Origin: Patescibacteria group bacterium
Lineage (GTDB): Bacteria > Patescibacteriota > Minisyncoccia > Phycocordibacterales > UBA1006
Reading direction: 5' to 3'
Length of the DNA: 34,545 nucleotides
Assembly (NCBI GenBank): GCA_028286885.1
Contig: JAQBQS010000002.1
Coordinates: 1 to 34,545, forward strand
A model generated the notes under the pieces. The model did no database searches. It was given only the letters and a program-made list of their open reading frames with translations, and was not told the origin of the DNA. The position numbers and the translations under genes are program-made. Shown in pieces: positions 23,259 through 31,682 of the stretch. Positions within the stretch are counted from its first letter, which is position 1. Each line of letters opens with the position of its first letter.

Positions 23259-23266
23259 TCTCGTTC

Positions 23267-24736
23267 ATGTCAAAAAACGAAACAATCGTCCGCTTCGACG
23301 ATGTCACATTCGAATACAATGCCAACAAGCCTATTTTGGAAGAGACATCTTTTTCCCTTCGCAAAGGAGCCAAGATCACGATCATGGGACAAAACGGCGC
23401 AGGAAAATCGACTATCTTCGGACTCATCACCGGATCGCTTGAACCGGTTGAAGGTGAGATCCACCTCGACAAGGGATCGACCATCGCCATCGCACGCCAA
23501 GTCATCCCTCGCCCGGAACTTGAACTGACCGTTCGGGAATTTTTTGAAAAATGCTTCAAAGCGAAAGTCTATGATATCGATCCCAAGATCGACGCCGTTT
23601 TGGACGTCGTAAATTTGCACGCGCCGCATGACCGGATCATTAAGACGTTTTCCGGCGGCCAGCAGGCGCGGCTTCTTCTCGCGTCAGCGTTGATCCAAAA
23701 TCCCGACATTTTGCTCTTGGACGAGCCGACGAACAATCTCGACCACGCGGGCATCGAGCATCTCACGGACTTCTTGAAAAATTACAAGAATACCGTTGTG
23801 GTCATTTCCCACGATGCTGAATTCTTGAATTCCTTCACGGAAGGCGTCTTGTATCTGGATATTTATACGCGAAAGGTTGAGCAGTATGTCGGAAACTACT
23901 CGAACGTACTTAAAGACATTACGGCCCGCGTAGAGCGCGAGAATATGAAGAACGCGCAGCTTGCCAAGCAGATCCAAGCGAAAAAAGAGAAGGCGAACAT
24001 GTTCGCCTACAAGGGAGGCCAGATGCGATTGGTCGCAAAGCGCATGCGCGAAATGGCCGAGGAACTCGAAGAAGACATCGTCGACGTTCGAAAGGAGGAC
24101 AAGACAATTCGCCAGTTTGAAATTCCTGCGCAAGAAAACACGGGCGGCGACATCGTAACCATTACGAGCCTGTCGATCATGGATCCGAAAACGCACAAGC
24201 CGAAAAATAAAAAAGTTGAGCTCAAATTGCGCAAGAACCAGCATTTGCTCTTGAAAGGTCCGAACGGAATCGGGAAATCAACTCTTCTTGAACGGCTTGC
24301 GTCAAATCAATCCGAAGGAGCCATCATCGCAGAAGACATTCGCATCGGTTACTACCGGCAGGATTTCTCGACGCTTGATTTCAACGAAACGCCGCGAGAG
24401 GCGCTCTCGAAAATCGTTATCGCTGTCGAAGGCAAATTGGACGAAGAGAAGATGCGGGCAGTCGCAGGAAGCTTTCTCATTTCCGGCGAGATCATCAATA
24501 CGAAAATCGGCGCGTTATCCGAAGGGCAAAAAGGCCTGGTCGCATTCGCAAGCTTGGTACTGCTCAAACCGGGACTTATGATTTTGGACGAGCCGACCAA
24601 CCACATCAATTTCCGTCATATTCCCGTCATTGCGGAAGCGCTGAACCGCTATAAAGGCGCCATGATCATTGTCTCGCACGTACCGGAGTTCGTCGCAAAA
24701 ATCCGCATCGACGAAACGCTCGACCTTGGAACATAA
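23267..24736 (+). CDS. ABC-F family ATPase
   Basis: 489 aa with two ABC domains and no membrane segment. Domain 1: Walker A GQNGAGKST, signature FSGGQQARL, Walker B ILLLDEPTNNLD. The linker (about 215-275; MKNAQLAKQIQAKKEKAN) is helical and basic. Domain 2: GPNGIGKST, signature LSEGQKGLV, Walker B LMILDEPTNHINF. ABC-F proteins act on the ribosome E site, in translation quality control or antibiotic protection; which one cannot be told here. The flavoprotein gene follows after 1 nt. Confidence 0.93.
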   Translation: MSKNETIVRFDDVTFEYNANKPILEETSFSLRKGAKITIMGQNGAGKSTIFGLITGSLEPVEGEIHLDKGSTIAIARQVIPRPELELTVREFFEKCFKAKVYDIDPKIDAVLDVVNLHAPHDRIIKTFSGGQQARLLLASALIQNPDILLLDEPTNNLDHAGIEHLTDFLKNYKNTVVVISHDAEFLNSFTEGVLYLDIYTRKVEQYVGNYSNVLKDITARVERENMKNAQLAKQIQAKKEKANMFAYKGGQMRLVAKRMREMAEELEEDIVDVRKEDKTIRQFEIPAQENTGGDIVTITSLSIMDPKTHKPKNKKVELKLRKNQHLLLKGPNGIGKSTLLERLASNQSEGAIIAEDIRIGYYRQDFSTLDFNETPREALSKIVIAVEGKLDEEKMRAVAGSFLISGEIINTKIGALSEGQKGLVAFASLVLLKPGLMILDEPTNHINFRHIPVIAEALNRYKGAMIIVSHVPEFVAKIRIDETLDLGT

Positions 24737-24737
24737 T

Positions 24738-25970
24738 ATGAATTATGACGTTATCGTAATTGGAGGGGGAGCGTCAGGTATGTTTGCTGCAACCATTGCG
24801 TCCGCGCGCGGAAAGCGCGTTTTGATCTTGGAAAAAAATAAAAAGCTTGGCGAGAAGCTGAAAATTTCAGGAGGAGGGAGGTGTAATATTACGAATGCAG
24901 AACCTGACCTTCGAAAATACCTTGCAAGATACGAACCTAACGACAAGTTTTTATTTTCAGCTTTTTCCGAGTTTTCAAACCTCGACACGTTTGAATATTT
25001 CAAAGAACTAAATCTTCCTTTGGAAATTGAGGCAAATGGCCGTGCGTTTCCATATACTCGAAAAGCAATCGACGTATTTAATGTATTAGAAAAAGAGTTA
25101 ATTAAAAACGATGTTGAAATAGTAACAAATTCTCCTGTTACAAAATTCAATCACTCCAAAGGAGTTATCAATTCCGTTATTTCACATGGGGAAGAGTATT
25201 TTGCAAACTCTTTTATTCTAGCAACGGGCGGACTGTCGCATCCGGAAACGGGTTCAACCGGTGACGGATTTGTCTGGCTTGCCGAACTTGGCCATACGAT
25301 TTCCGATCCAACACCCTCCATCGTACCGCTTGCTGTTGCTGATTCTTGGATCAAGTCGCTTTCGGGAACGAGTTTTGAGAATGCCAAGATTATTTTCTTT
25401 GTCGACGGCGCGAAATCATTTGTAAAAAAAGGAAAGATCCTCTGTACGCATTTTGGGCTTTCAGGTCCGACAATTTTGAATTCAGCAAAGCAGGTCGGCG
25501 AATTGCTGCATGAGGGAGAAGTAACGGCAACGATCGATATCTTTCCCGAACTTGACCATGGCACGCTTGAGAAAAAGATCATTTCTATTTTTGACGAAAA
25601 TAAAAACAAGATGCTCAAGAATATCTTCAGTGAGATTGTTCCGCCGGGAACTGCATCTGCTATCTCTTCATTGCTTTCTGAAATCGACTTCGAAACGAAA
25701 GTCCACAGCGTTTCAAAGGAGGACCGCAAGAAAATGGTGAAGATGCTGAAGGAGCTTCCCGTAACGATTACGGGACTCATGGGATTCGACCGCGCAGTCG
25801 TCGCTGATGGAGGCGTACCGCTTGAGGAAATAGACACAAAAACGTTCCGTTCCAAGAAAGTTTCGAACCTGTTCGTCACAGGCGACTTGCTGCACATCAA
25901 CCGCCCATCGGGAGGATTTTCTCTTCAATTGTGCTGGACGACAGGCTTTATTGCAGGCAAGAACGCCTAG
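24738..25970 (+). CDS. BaiN/HI0933-like NAD(P)/FAD-dependent oxidoreductase
   Basis: 410 aa. DVIVIGGGASGMFAATIASA is the FAD-binding Rossmann motif and KLGEKLKISGGGRCNITNAE is the family signature; FILATGGLSHPETGSTGDGF, THFGLSGPTILN and FVTGDLLHINRPSGGFSLQL follow. Substrates are unknown for most members. The track start at 24669 overlaps the ABC-F end; ATG 24738 begins the FAD motif and lies 1 nt after the ABC-F stop, so the two genes are translationally linked. Confidence 0.93.
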   Translation: MNYDVIVIGGGASGMFAATIASARGKRVLILEKNKKLGEKLKISGGGRCNITNAEPDLRKYLARYEPNDKFLFSAFSEFSNLDTFEYFKELNLPLEIEANGRAFPYTRKAIDVFNVLEKELIKNDVEIVTNSPVTKFNHSKGVINSVISHGEEYFANSFILATGGLSHPETGSTGDGFVWLAELGHTISDPTPSIVPLAVADSWIKSLSGTSFENAKIIFFVDGAKSFVKKGKILCTHFGLSGPTILNSAKQVGELLHEGEVTATIDIFPELDHGTLEKKIISIFDENKNKMLKNIFSEIVPPGTASAISSLLSEIDFETKVHSVSKEDRKKMVKMLKELPVTITGLMGFDRAVVADGGVPLEEIDTKTFRSKKVSNLFVTGDLLHINRPSGGFSLQLCWTTGFIAGKNA

Positions 25971-25990
25971 CAATTTGGTATAATAAAAAC

Positions 25991-26779
25991 ATGAAGGCAC
26001 CGCGAACTATTCTCAACAGCGAATTTTTCAGCCGCAAAACGCATCTTGTCGCCAAGGATCTGCTTGGAAAATTTCTGGTACGGAAAACAGGCAAAGGAGA
26101 AATTATCTCGATGATCACCGAAGTCGAAATCTACGACGGCTTTCTCGACAAGGCAAGCCATGCGCACAAGGGAATTACTCCGCGAACAAAAATAATGTAT
26201 GGAGAACCGGGGAATTGGTATGTGTATTTTACGTACGGCATGCATTGGATGCTGAACGTCGTCACGCGCGAACGCGGCTATCCGGCGGCAATTCTGATTC
26301 GCGGAACCGAGAATGTAAAAGGTCCGGGCAGGCTCACGAAATATTTTCACATCAACGGCGCATTAAATGGTTTACCTGCCGATAAAAAATCCGGCCTTTG
26401 GATCGAAGATCGTGGCATCAGGATCAAGTCAAAAGATATCGAGAAAACGCCGCGCATCGGAATTGCATATGCACAGGATTGGATTGAGAAGCCCCTGCGT
26501 TTTTCGTTGTTAAAAAGCGCTGAGACGAGTATACTTGGAAATAATATGAAATCATCGAAGACGAAAAAACCAAGGCACCGCGACGCGCCCGGCAGAGTCG
26601 AGCGCGCAAAACAAGGCAAGGTGTGGGAAGAATACAAAGCCAAGGTCATGGGCAAGGGGCCTTTTTCACCTGACAAATTGGAACGCGCTATCACGAACTT
26701 CAAACAAGGCGGCCCCAAGATCGAGAATACCCGCGCGTTCAAGCCAAGCGGCAAGAAGCCGATCAGCCGTCCGAAATAA
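25991..26779 (+). CDS. mpg: 3-methyladenine DNA glycosylase (Mpg) with basic C-terminal extension
   Basis: 262 aa; the Mpg/AAG domain takes about residues 1-180 (LVAKDLLGKFLVRK, ITEVEIYDGFLDKASHAHKG, YVYFTYGMHWMLNVV, RGTENVKGPGRLTKYF, TPRIGIAYAQDWIEKPLRF). It removes alkylated purines by base flipping. Bacterial Mpg usually ends soon after the RF block; here a Lys/Arg-rich 77-residue segment beginning MKSSKTKKPRHRD follows in frame. The start at 25991 is backed by TATAAT (25979-25984, extended by TGG) 6 nt upstream; the track start at 25931 lies within the previous gene. Confidence 0.92.
   Translation: MKAPRTILNSEFFSRKTHLVAKDLLGKFLVRKTGKGEIISMITEVEIYDGFLDKASHAHKGITPRTKIMYGEPGNWYVYFTYGMHWMLNVVTRERGYPAAILIRGTENVKGPGRLTKYFHINGALNGLPADKKSGLWIEDRGIRIKSKDIEKTPRIGIAYAQDWIEKPLRFSLLKSAETSILGNNMKSSKTKKPRHRDAPGRVERAKQGKVWEEYKAKVMGKGPFSPDKLERAITNFKQGGPKIENTRAFKPSGKKPISRPK
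26507..26535 (+). promoter_or_regulatory. Internal promoter inside mpg (TTGTTA-N17-TATACT)
   Basis: TTGTTA (26507-26512), 17 nt, TATACT (26530-26535), then 10 nt to ATG 26546, which is in the mpg frame. Both boxes and the leaderless spacing match the other promoters of this window. Confidence 0.55.
26546..26779 (+). CDS. Possible separately expressed 77-aa basic protein (C-terminus of mpg frame)
   Basis: In the same frame as mpg and sharing its stop. It begins MKSSKTKKPRHRDAPGRVER and continues with KVWEEYKAKVMGKGPFSPDK and a basic tail. It sits directly behind an internal leaderless promoter and at the edge of the Mpg domain, so it looks like a once separate small gene fused by loss of the mpg stop. 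No family recognised. Confidence 0.45.
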   Translation: MKSSKTKKPRHRDAPGRVERAKQGKVWEEYKAKVMGKGPFSPDKLERAITNFKQGGPKIENTRAFKPSGKKPISRPK

Positions 26780-26787
26780 TTTCAAAT

Positions 26788-26816
26788 AAAAAACCGTCCT
26801 GTTACCAGGGCGGTTT
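26788..26816. terminator. Bidirectional terminator with a stop codon in its loop
   Basis: AAACCG-T-CCT and AGG-G-CGGTTT with loop GTTACC. The minus-strand stop TAA (26802-26804) is in the loop. Confidence 0.75.
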
Positions 26817-27311
26817 AAATTTTTCTCTGATGTCTTTTTGTTTTGCGAATACCTTTTCGATGAGCGGCGTCCTCTTGGGAACGACCGATTTCACGATCGG
26901 TTCGTCAAAAATTATGCGGAGAGATTCCTCTATTTCGGGAAGATCAAGCTTGAGCATCCTGATGTCGATCTCGCGTATGAGACCGTCATACAGAAAATGA
27001 TCCGAACCTTTTTGAATTCCCTCGTGATGCGGGTCATGAACGATGAGCATCGGAGTATCATGAACTAACTTTTCAGCCATCACACCGAGCATGTGCATCA
27101 CCAATGTCCGTCCCATCGAATGATCTACGATCATAATTCCTTTAGCCTGTTCTTCAGGCTTGAAATCAATGAGAAAGCGATCAGGATTATTCTTATCTTG
27201 GTTCACAATGTGCTGTGTAAGACGGAGCTGCCGAGTATTCAAAGAGGGAAGTAAAAAATCAAAGTCGGGATCGAGATGTTGTGATTCTAATTGGTTTTCA
27301 TCTTCATTCAT
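26802..27311 (-). CDS. Hypothetical protein (169 aa)
   Basis: Soluble, acidic N-terminus (MNEDENQLESQHLDPDFDFL), then KGIMIVDHSMGRTLVMHMLG and HDTPMLIVHDPHHEG, which look like alpha/beta strands with several His and Asp. No family recognised. The track start at 27341 is a GTG inside the promoter (TTGACT 27360-27355, N17, TACTTT 27337-27332 on the minus strand); ATG 27311 leaves a leader of about 13 nt and is preferred. The C-terminal FKPPW and stop are encoded by the terminator hairpin. Confidence 0.68.
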   Translation of the reverse strand: MNEDENQLESQHLDPDFDFLLPSLNTRQLRLTQHIVNQDKNNPDRFLIDFKPEEQAKGIMIVDHSMGRTLVMHMLGVMAEKLVHDTPMLIVHDPHHEGIQKGSDHFLYDGLIREIDIRMLKLDLPEIEESLRIIFDEPIVKSVVPKRTPLIEKVFAKQKDIREKFKPPW

Positions 27312-27389
27312 AGTAAAATGTGCTTTTTTATAAAGTATCACATAATATATATTTAGTCAAGAAGGCCTCTGGCATGATATGCTCATCAT

Positions 27390-27641
27390 ATGAAATCCCA
27401 GCCAGTTGAACATCCGAATAACCCTCTCCAAGGCAAAACTCTCGAGGTAATCCTTAACGAACTCGTTGCACATTACGGCTGGACCGAACTTGGCGAATCG
27501 ATCACAATCAAGTGCTTTCAAGTAGATCCGAGTATCAAGTCGAGCTTAATTTTCCTGCGTAAAACGCCATGGGCGCGCAAAAAAGTCGAAGATCTGTATA
27601 CCCATACAAACTGGAAGCTTCCTAAAAAGGGTTCCGCGTAG
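27390..27641 (+). CDS. VF530 family (DUF2132) DNA-binding protein
   Basis: 83 aa. [59 protein letters not shown] is the complete VF530 signature. The fold is a small helical DNA-binding domain; its role is not known. TATGCT (27378-27383, extended by TGA) is 6 nt before the ATG: leaderless. The GIY-YIG gene follows after 4 nt. Confidence 0.92.
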   Translation: MKSQPVEHPNNPLQGKTLEVILNELVAHYGWTELGESITIKCFQVDPSIKSSLIFLRKTPWARKKVEDLYTHTNWKLPKKGSA

Positions 27642-27645
27642 CGCT

Positions 27646-27891
27646 ATGTTTTACGCCTATATTTTAAAATGCAATGACGGCACATTTTACTGCGGCTCGA
27701 CGAATGACTTGCCCAAGCGCCTGCACGCCCACAACAACCTCAAATCCGGCGCTCACTATACCAAGATAAGGAGGCCTGTTGTTTTGGTGTATTCAGAGGA
27801 ATGTGAGGATTACGCAAGCGCGAGGAGAAAAGAGGGAAAGATGAAAAGGTTGACAAAAAAGCAAAAAGATTTTCTAATTTCTCTGAAATAG
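27646..27891 (+). CDS. GIY-YIG nuclease domain protein (UPF0213-like)
   Basis: 81 aa, a single GIY-YIG domain: FYAYILKCNDGTFYCGSTND is the GIY/YIG pair (YIL, YCG), RLHAHNN the Arg helix, and EGKMKRLTKKQK the end, with the catalytic Glu in RRKEGKMK. Stand-alone members may act in DNA repair. It is co-transcribed with VF530. Confidence 0.92.
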   Translation: MFYAYILKCNDGTFYCGSTNDLPKRLHAHNNLKSGAHYTKIRRPVVLVYSEECEDYASARRKEGKMKRLTKKQKDFLISLK

Positions 27892-27933
27892 AGCTGGACT
27901 TAAGGTTGAAAATCAAATAATATATAATTACAT

Positions 27934-28725
27934 ATGAACGAATTAAACCCCTGGATAGAATTAAGTATAGAGTACGCAAATCAGCGTAGCTATTTGGATG
28001 ACTTGTTTCAAGTTTATCCTACTATTCCAGACGGTATACGAGAAATGAATGAATCTCATTGGGAGGAGATAGAAACCGCATTCCAGGAGAAAAATAATAT
28101 TGCCTTAATTAAAGGACTTATTAAATTGAATTTATTTCCTATCAAAGATTCTTACGTTGCCTTTTTAAAAAAGGATAAAAAAGCAATAGAACGTAACCCT
28201 GCAACAGTTGCGAGAATTTCTGGCAGATTATATGATATGGGGATTAAAATGATACGCGAACGCAGCTCTGAACCAAAAGAAACAAATCGACAAATTGGAC
28301 CGCTTTTTAAAAGATGGATCAATAAAAAAGCATTGGGTGTCGATTCTTTAAAGATGGCAGACTTTCTTAAAACTACGGAAAATGCAATTTTAGATGCAAG
28401 TGATACAGAGATGATGAATTTTGCACGAGAGCACCTTAATTATAATCGCAATAAAGGATTAGACTTCGTTGCCAGGTTTAATGGAAAGTATGTTATCGGA
28501 GAAGCAAAATTCCTAACTGATTTTGGAGGTCATCAGAACGCTCAGTTTGATGACGCAATGAAATTAATTGAAGACAAAGATGTAAAAGCTATAAAAATTG
28601 CAATCCTCGATGGGATCATTTATGTAAAAGGCGGAAATAAGATGTATAAAAATCTTATAGGTAAATACAAGAATGAAAATATTATGAGTGCTTTGGTCTT
28701 AAGAGAATTTTTGTATCAGATCTAA
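27934..28725 (+). CDS. Type II restriction endonuclease (PD-(D/E)xK)
   Basis: 263 aa. GLDFVARFNGKYVIGEAKFL gives the Asp and E-x-K of the PD-(D/E)xK nuclease, followed by GGHQNAQFDDA. EPKETNRQIGPLFKRWINKK is a conserved-looking block often seen in type II enzymes. An RER triplet (MIRERSSE) recalls the R-(D/E)R motif of CCGG-type enzymes such as BsaWI, but the site cannot be told from sequence. TATAAT is 5 nt before the ATG. The methyltransferase follows after 7 nt. The DNA is clearly AT-rich and uses ATA, AGA and TTA codons unlike its neighbours. Confidence 0.82.
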   Translation: MNELNPWIELSIEYANQRSYLDDLFQVYPTIPDGIREMNESHWEEIETAFQEKNNIALIKGLIKLNLFPIKDSYVAFLKKDKKAIERNPATVARISGRLYDMGIKMIRERSSEPKETNRQIGPLFKRWINKKALGVDSLKMADFLKTTENAILDASDTEMMNFAREHLNYNRNKGLDFVARFNGKYVIGEAKFLTDFGGHQNAQFDDAMKLIEDKDVKAIKIAILDGIIYVKGGNKMYKNLIGKYKNENIMSALVLREFLYQI

Positions 28726-28732
28726 AATAGAT

Positions 28733-29851
28733 ATGTTAATAGTCTACGATAAAAAAAAATCAGAAAAAGATATTTTAGAAAAAACACAATCTGCAAAGCT
28801 TGGTGTTTTTAGTAATGAGAATCCAAAAAATAAACTTATTTTTGGTGACAATCTATCAGTCCTCAAAACTCTTCTTAAGAATTATAAAGGTAAAATTGAT
28901 TTAATTTATATTGATCCTCCTTTTGCCACTAATACTCACTTTAAAATTAATAAAGAGCGAACTAGCACAATTAGTAGCAGTAATGATGATGATATTGCAT
29001 ATAGTGATACTATCGTAGGGGATGATTTTCTAGAATTTTTACGAGAAAGACTTATTTTTTTAAGAGAACTTCTATCTGAAAACGGCTCAATCTATCTTCA
29101 TATAGATTATAAAATAGGCCATTATGTGAAAATAATAATGGATGAGATTTTTGGACAATCAATGTTCCATAATGATATTTCTCGAATCAAATGCAACCCA
29201 AAAAATTTCCATCGAAAGGCATACGGAAACGTAAAAGATATGATTTTGTTTTATTCTAAATCAAATAATCATATATGGAATAATCCCACATTTTCCTTTT
29301 CTGAAAAAGATAAGGACAGATTGTTTAAGAAAACTGATGCAGCTGGAAGACGATATACGACGATTCCTCTACATGCACCAGGGGAAACTACGAATGGCGA
29401 GACTGGAAAAGAATGGAATGGTGTCAAGCCTCCTAAGGGCAGACATTGGCGAACAGATCCTAAAGTCTTAGAGGAATGGGATAAACAAGGCTTAATAGAA
29501 TGGTCTAATAACAATGTTCCTCGAAAGAAAATTTTTTTAGATGAAAAAAATGGTAAAAAATCTCAGGATATTTGGGAATTTAAAGATCCCCAATATCCCC
29601 AATATCCAACAGAAAAAAATCTAGAATTACTTAAATTCATCATCCGGTCTTCCTCCAACGAAGGAAGTTTAGTATTAGATTGCTTTGCCGGCTCAGGAAC
29701 TACATTGGTTGCGGCGCAGTCTCTCAACAGAAACTGGATCGGTATTGATAAATCAGAATTCTCAATCAATATCATAAAAAAAAGACTCGATGATCTTAAG
29801 AATGACAATTCAGCTTCGAACTTTGATTATGAGTTACTTGGAGAAAGTTAA
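28733..29851 (+). CDS. DNA methyltransferase (beta-class N6-A/N4-C)
   Basis: 372 aa. Motif IV (DLIYIDPPFATNTHF) precedes motif I (LDCFAGSGTTLVAAQSLNRN), the circular order of beta-class amino-methyltransferases. FGDNLSVLKTLLKNYKGKID and ENGSIYLHIDYKIGHYVKII are further family blocks; the target recognition region is about 150-290. It should protect the site cut by the upstream nuclease. Strong AT bias is shared with that gene, so the pair was probably gained together. Confidence 0.93.
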   Translation: MLIVYDKKKSEKDILEKTQSAKLGVFSNENPKNKLIFGDNLSVLKTLLKNYKGKIDLIYIDPPFATNTHFKINKERTSTISSSNDDDIAYSDTIVGDDFLEFLRERLIFLRELLSENGSIYLHIDYKIGHYVKIIMDEIFGQSMFHNDISRIKCNPKNFHRKAYGNVKDMILFYSKSNNHIWNNPTFSFSEKDKDRLFKKTDAAGRRYTTIPLHAPGETTNGETGKEWNGVKPPKGRHWRTDPKVLEEWDKQGLIEWSNNNVPRKKIFLDEKNGKKSQDIWEFKDPQYPQYPTEKNLELLKFIIRSSSNEGSLVLDCFAGSGTTLVAAQSLNRNWIGIDKSEFSINIIKKRLDDLKNDNSASNFDYELLGES

Positions 29852-29862
29852 TACGAAACCAT

Positions 29863-30483
29863 ATGACCCTCACCAAACTCGAACAATCCGCCTTTATCCT
29901 CGAAACCTCGACAGGGTTCCGACTTGGCATGGACATTGCGAAATATACTCCGGTTGAAAAGCTGGAAGGCGTGCACGTCGACGCGATGATCGTCTCGCAC
30001 ATCCATGGCGACCATTTTTCGCTGGAGCAGATCAGAAAACTGAATCCAAAGACACTGTACATCAACCAAGAATGCCTCGAGGAAATCGGCGAGGAAACTG
30101 TGCCGTTCGAAATTATTGTCGTGAAAGCCGGCGATACAGTATCAATCGGCAATGCGACCGTTCACATTTTTAATGTCGATCACGGACCGAACGTCTCGGC
30201 GCCGATCAAGGAGAATTTCGGATTTTTGATCGAAGCTGACGGGCTGAACATTTATTTCGCAGGCGATATGTTTTATCCTTCAGGCATCGATGTCGCCGGC
30301 TTGTCAGTCGACTATGCGCTCATTCCCGTCGGAGGACACTATACGTTCGGACCGAACGAGGCGCTTGAATTTGCGAAAACGTTCAAGCACATCGCGATGC
30401 TTCTGCCCATGCATTACGAGAATAATCCCGGAGCGCATCAGGAATTTATCAACTTAGCCAAGAATGCTTTCAACCTTATTTAA
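29863..30483 (+). CDS. MBL-fold metal-dependent hydrolase (UlaG/YtkL-like)
   Basis: 206 aa. VDAMIVSHIHGDHFSLEQIR is the HxHxDH zinc motif; NVDHGPN, IYFAGDMFYP and LLPMHYENNPG give the remaining metal ligands. Substrate unknown; this subgroup is often annotated as L-ascorbate lactonase-like, but that is not secure. GAAACCAT immediately precedes ATG and no SD is present. Base composition returns to the window average here, marking the right edge of the AT-rich island. Confidence 0.9.
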   Translation: MTLTKLEQSAFILETSTGFRLGMDIAKYTPVEKLEGVHVDAMIVSHIHGDHFSLEQIRKLNPKTLYINQECLEEIGEETVPFEIIVVKAGDTVSIGNATVHIFNVDHGPNVSAPIKENFGFLIEADGLNIYFAGDMFYPSGIDVAGLSVDYALIPVGGHYTFGPNEALEFAKTFKHIAMLLPMHYENNPGAHQEFINLAKNAFNLI

Positions 30484-30487
30484 TTCT

Positions 30488-30907
30488 ATGCACAAGCAAA
30501 TTTTCGTAAACCTGGCCGTGAAGGACTTGTCCAAGTCCAAAGCGTTTTTCAAGAGCCTGGGATATTCGTTTAATCCGCAATTTACAAATAACGCCGCAGC
30601 ATGCTTGGTACTTGGCGAGAATATTTTTGCAATGCTTACAACCGAAGAATTCTTGAGCACATTTACCAAGAAACCGATTGCCGATGCGCATGCCACGACG
30701 GAAACCATTCTTGCCCTATCAGTTAATAGTCGAGAAGAAGTCGATGCAATCATTGAAAAAGGAGTCTCCGCGGGAGGCAAGGAATACCGAGATGCGGATG
30801 ACCATGGCTGGATGTACCTGCGCGTCCTTGAAGACTTGGACGGCCATCAGTGGGAATTCGGATACATGGATTTCGCCAATGCTCCCGCAAATCCGCCGCA
30901 GACATAA
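30488..30907 (+). CDS. VOC (glyoxalase/bleomycin resistance) family protein
   Basis: 139 aa. IFVNLAVKDLSKSKAFFKSL is the first beta-alpha unit, and DGHQWEFGYMD the C-terminal metal-site Glu region; the two half-repeats span 1-60 and 70-135. Substrate unknown. I used ATG 30488, not 30464, because MHKQIFVNLAV is the normal family start and the longer form overlaps the MBL gene. Confidence 0.88.
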   Translation: MHKQIFVNLAVKDLSKSKAFFKSLGYSFNPQFTNNAAACLVLGENIFAMLTTEEFLSTFTKKPIADAHATTETILALSVNSREEVDAIIEKGVSAGGKEYRDADDHGWMYLRVLEDLDGHQWEFGYMDFANAPANPPQT

Positions 30908-30928
30908 GCCGCATGGTATGATACGGAT

Positions 30929-31663
30929 ATGAAAAAGACCTTTGTTTGGATTCTTGGCATTCTTGTCGTTGCCGCAATCGCTGTCGGTATATATTTTGCC
31001 GTTATTAAAAATAACGGCGCCGAGATTGCTGCTCCTGTCGCGGAAAATCCTCCCGTCGCACAACCAATCGGCATGTGCTATTCGTACGCCGCGCCGGGCA
31101 AATACGGTACTGATCGTGCGTGGCTGCAGATGGAAATTACTGACGGAACTGAAGTAATCGGCGAATACCGGAATCTGCCTGCAGGGATCGACAGCAATGT
31201 CGGCACGATCGCGGGAACGGCCGGACCGATGAATCCGGCAACATCCTCGCGCATCGCGAACGTCATCTGGGATGCACATGTCGAAGGAACAAATGAAAAA
31301 CGAGAGCTGAAAATCGAATTCGGCGAAGGAAGTGCGCATGTCCTCTTCGGAGAATTGGAAGAGCGCGCGGACGGCGTGTACGTTTACAAGAAAGACGCAA
31401 CCTTTACTTCAGGATTTCAGATGTCGCAAACAGACTGCGAGACCCTGATGGATCGCGTCATCGTGGAAAGGTACGTCCGCGATAACATCGCAATGATTGT
31501 AACGGAAAAGCCCGTTCTGGGCGGAATGTGGTACGCGACAGCAGTAACGGTTGATCCTGCAACCAAATCCGGAACCGTATCGTATGAGGACGGACATGTC
31601 CAAGGAAAAGTAACGTTTTCATACATCCGAAACGGAGATGCCGTAACTATTACGAAATTATAA
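30929..31663 (+). CDS. N-terminally anchored envelope protein, unknown
   Basis: 244 aa. One N-terminal membrane helix (about 5-25; FVWILGILVVAAIAVGIYFA) with a Pro/Ala linker, then an exported domain of about 195 residues containing two Cys (MCYSYA, TDCETL) and beta-type sequence (RELKIEFGEGSAHVLFGELE, GTVSYEDGHVQGKVTFSYIR). No family recognised. TATGAT (30917-30922, extended by TGG) is 6 nt before the ATG: leaderless. Confidence 0.78.
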   Translation: MKKTFVWILGILVVAAIAVGIYFAVIKNNGAEIAAPVAENPPVAQPIGMCYSYAAPGKYGTDRAWLQMEITDGTEVIGEYRNLPAGIDSNVGTIAGTAGPMNPATSSRIANVIWDAHVEGTNEKRELKIEFGEGSAHVLFGELEERADGVYVYKKDATFTSGFQMSQTDCETLMDRVIVERYVRDNIAMIVTEKPVLGGMWYATAVTVDPATKSGTVSYEDGHVQGKVTFSYIRNGDAVTITKL

Positions 31664-31682
31664 CTTTATTCTTATTTTATCT

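Noticed and set aside
23684-24244. 186-aa minus-strand ORF
   Set aside because: Antisense to the ABC-F gene.
25151-25900. 249-aa minus-strand ORF
   Set aside because: Antisense to the BaiN-like flavoprotein with low-complexity Ser/Pro content.
30719-31339. 206-aa minus-strand ORF
   Set aside because: Antisense to the VOC and anchored-protein genes.
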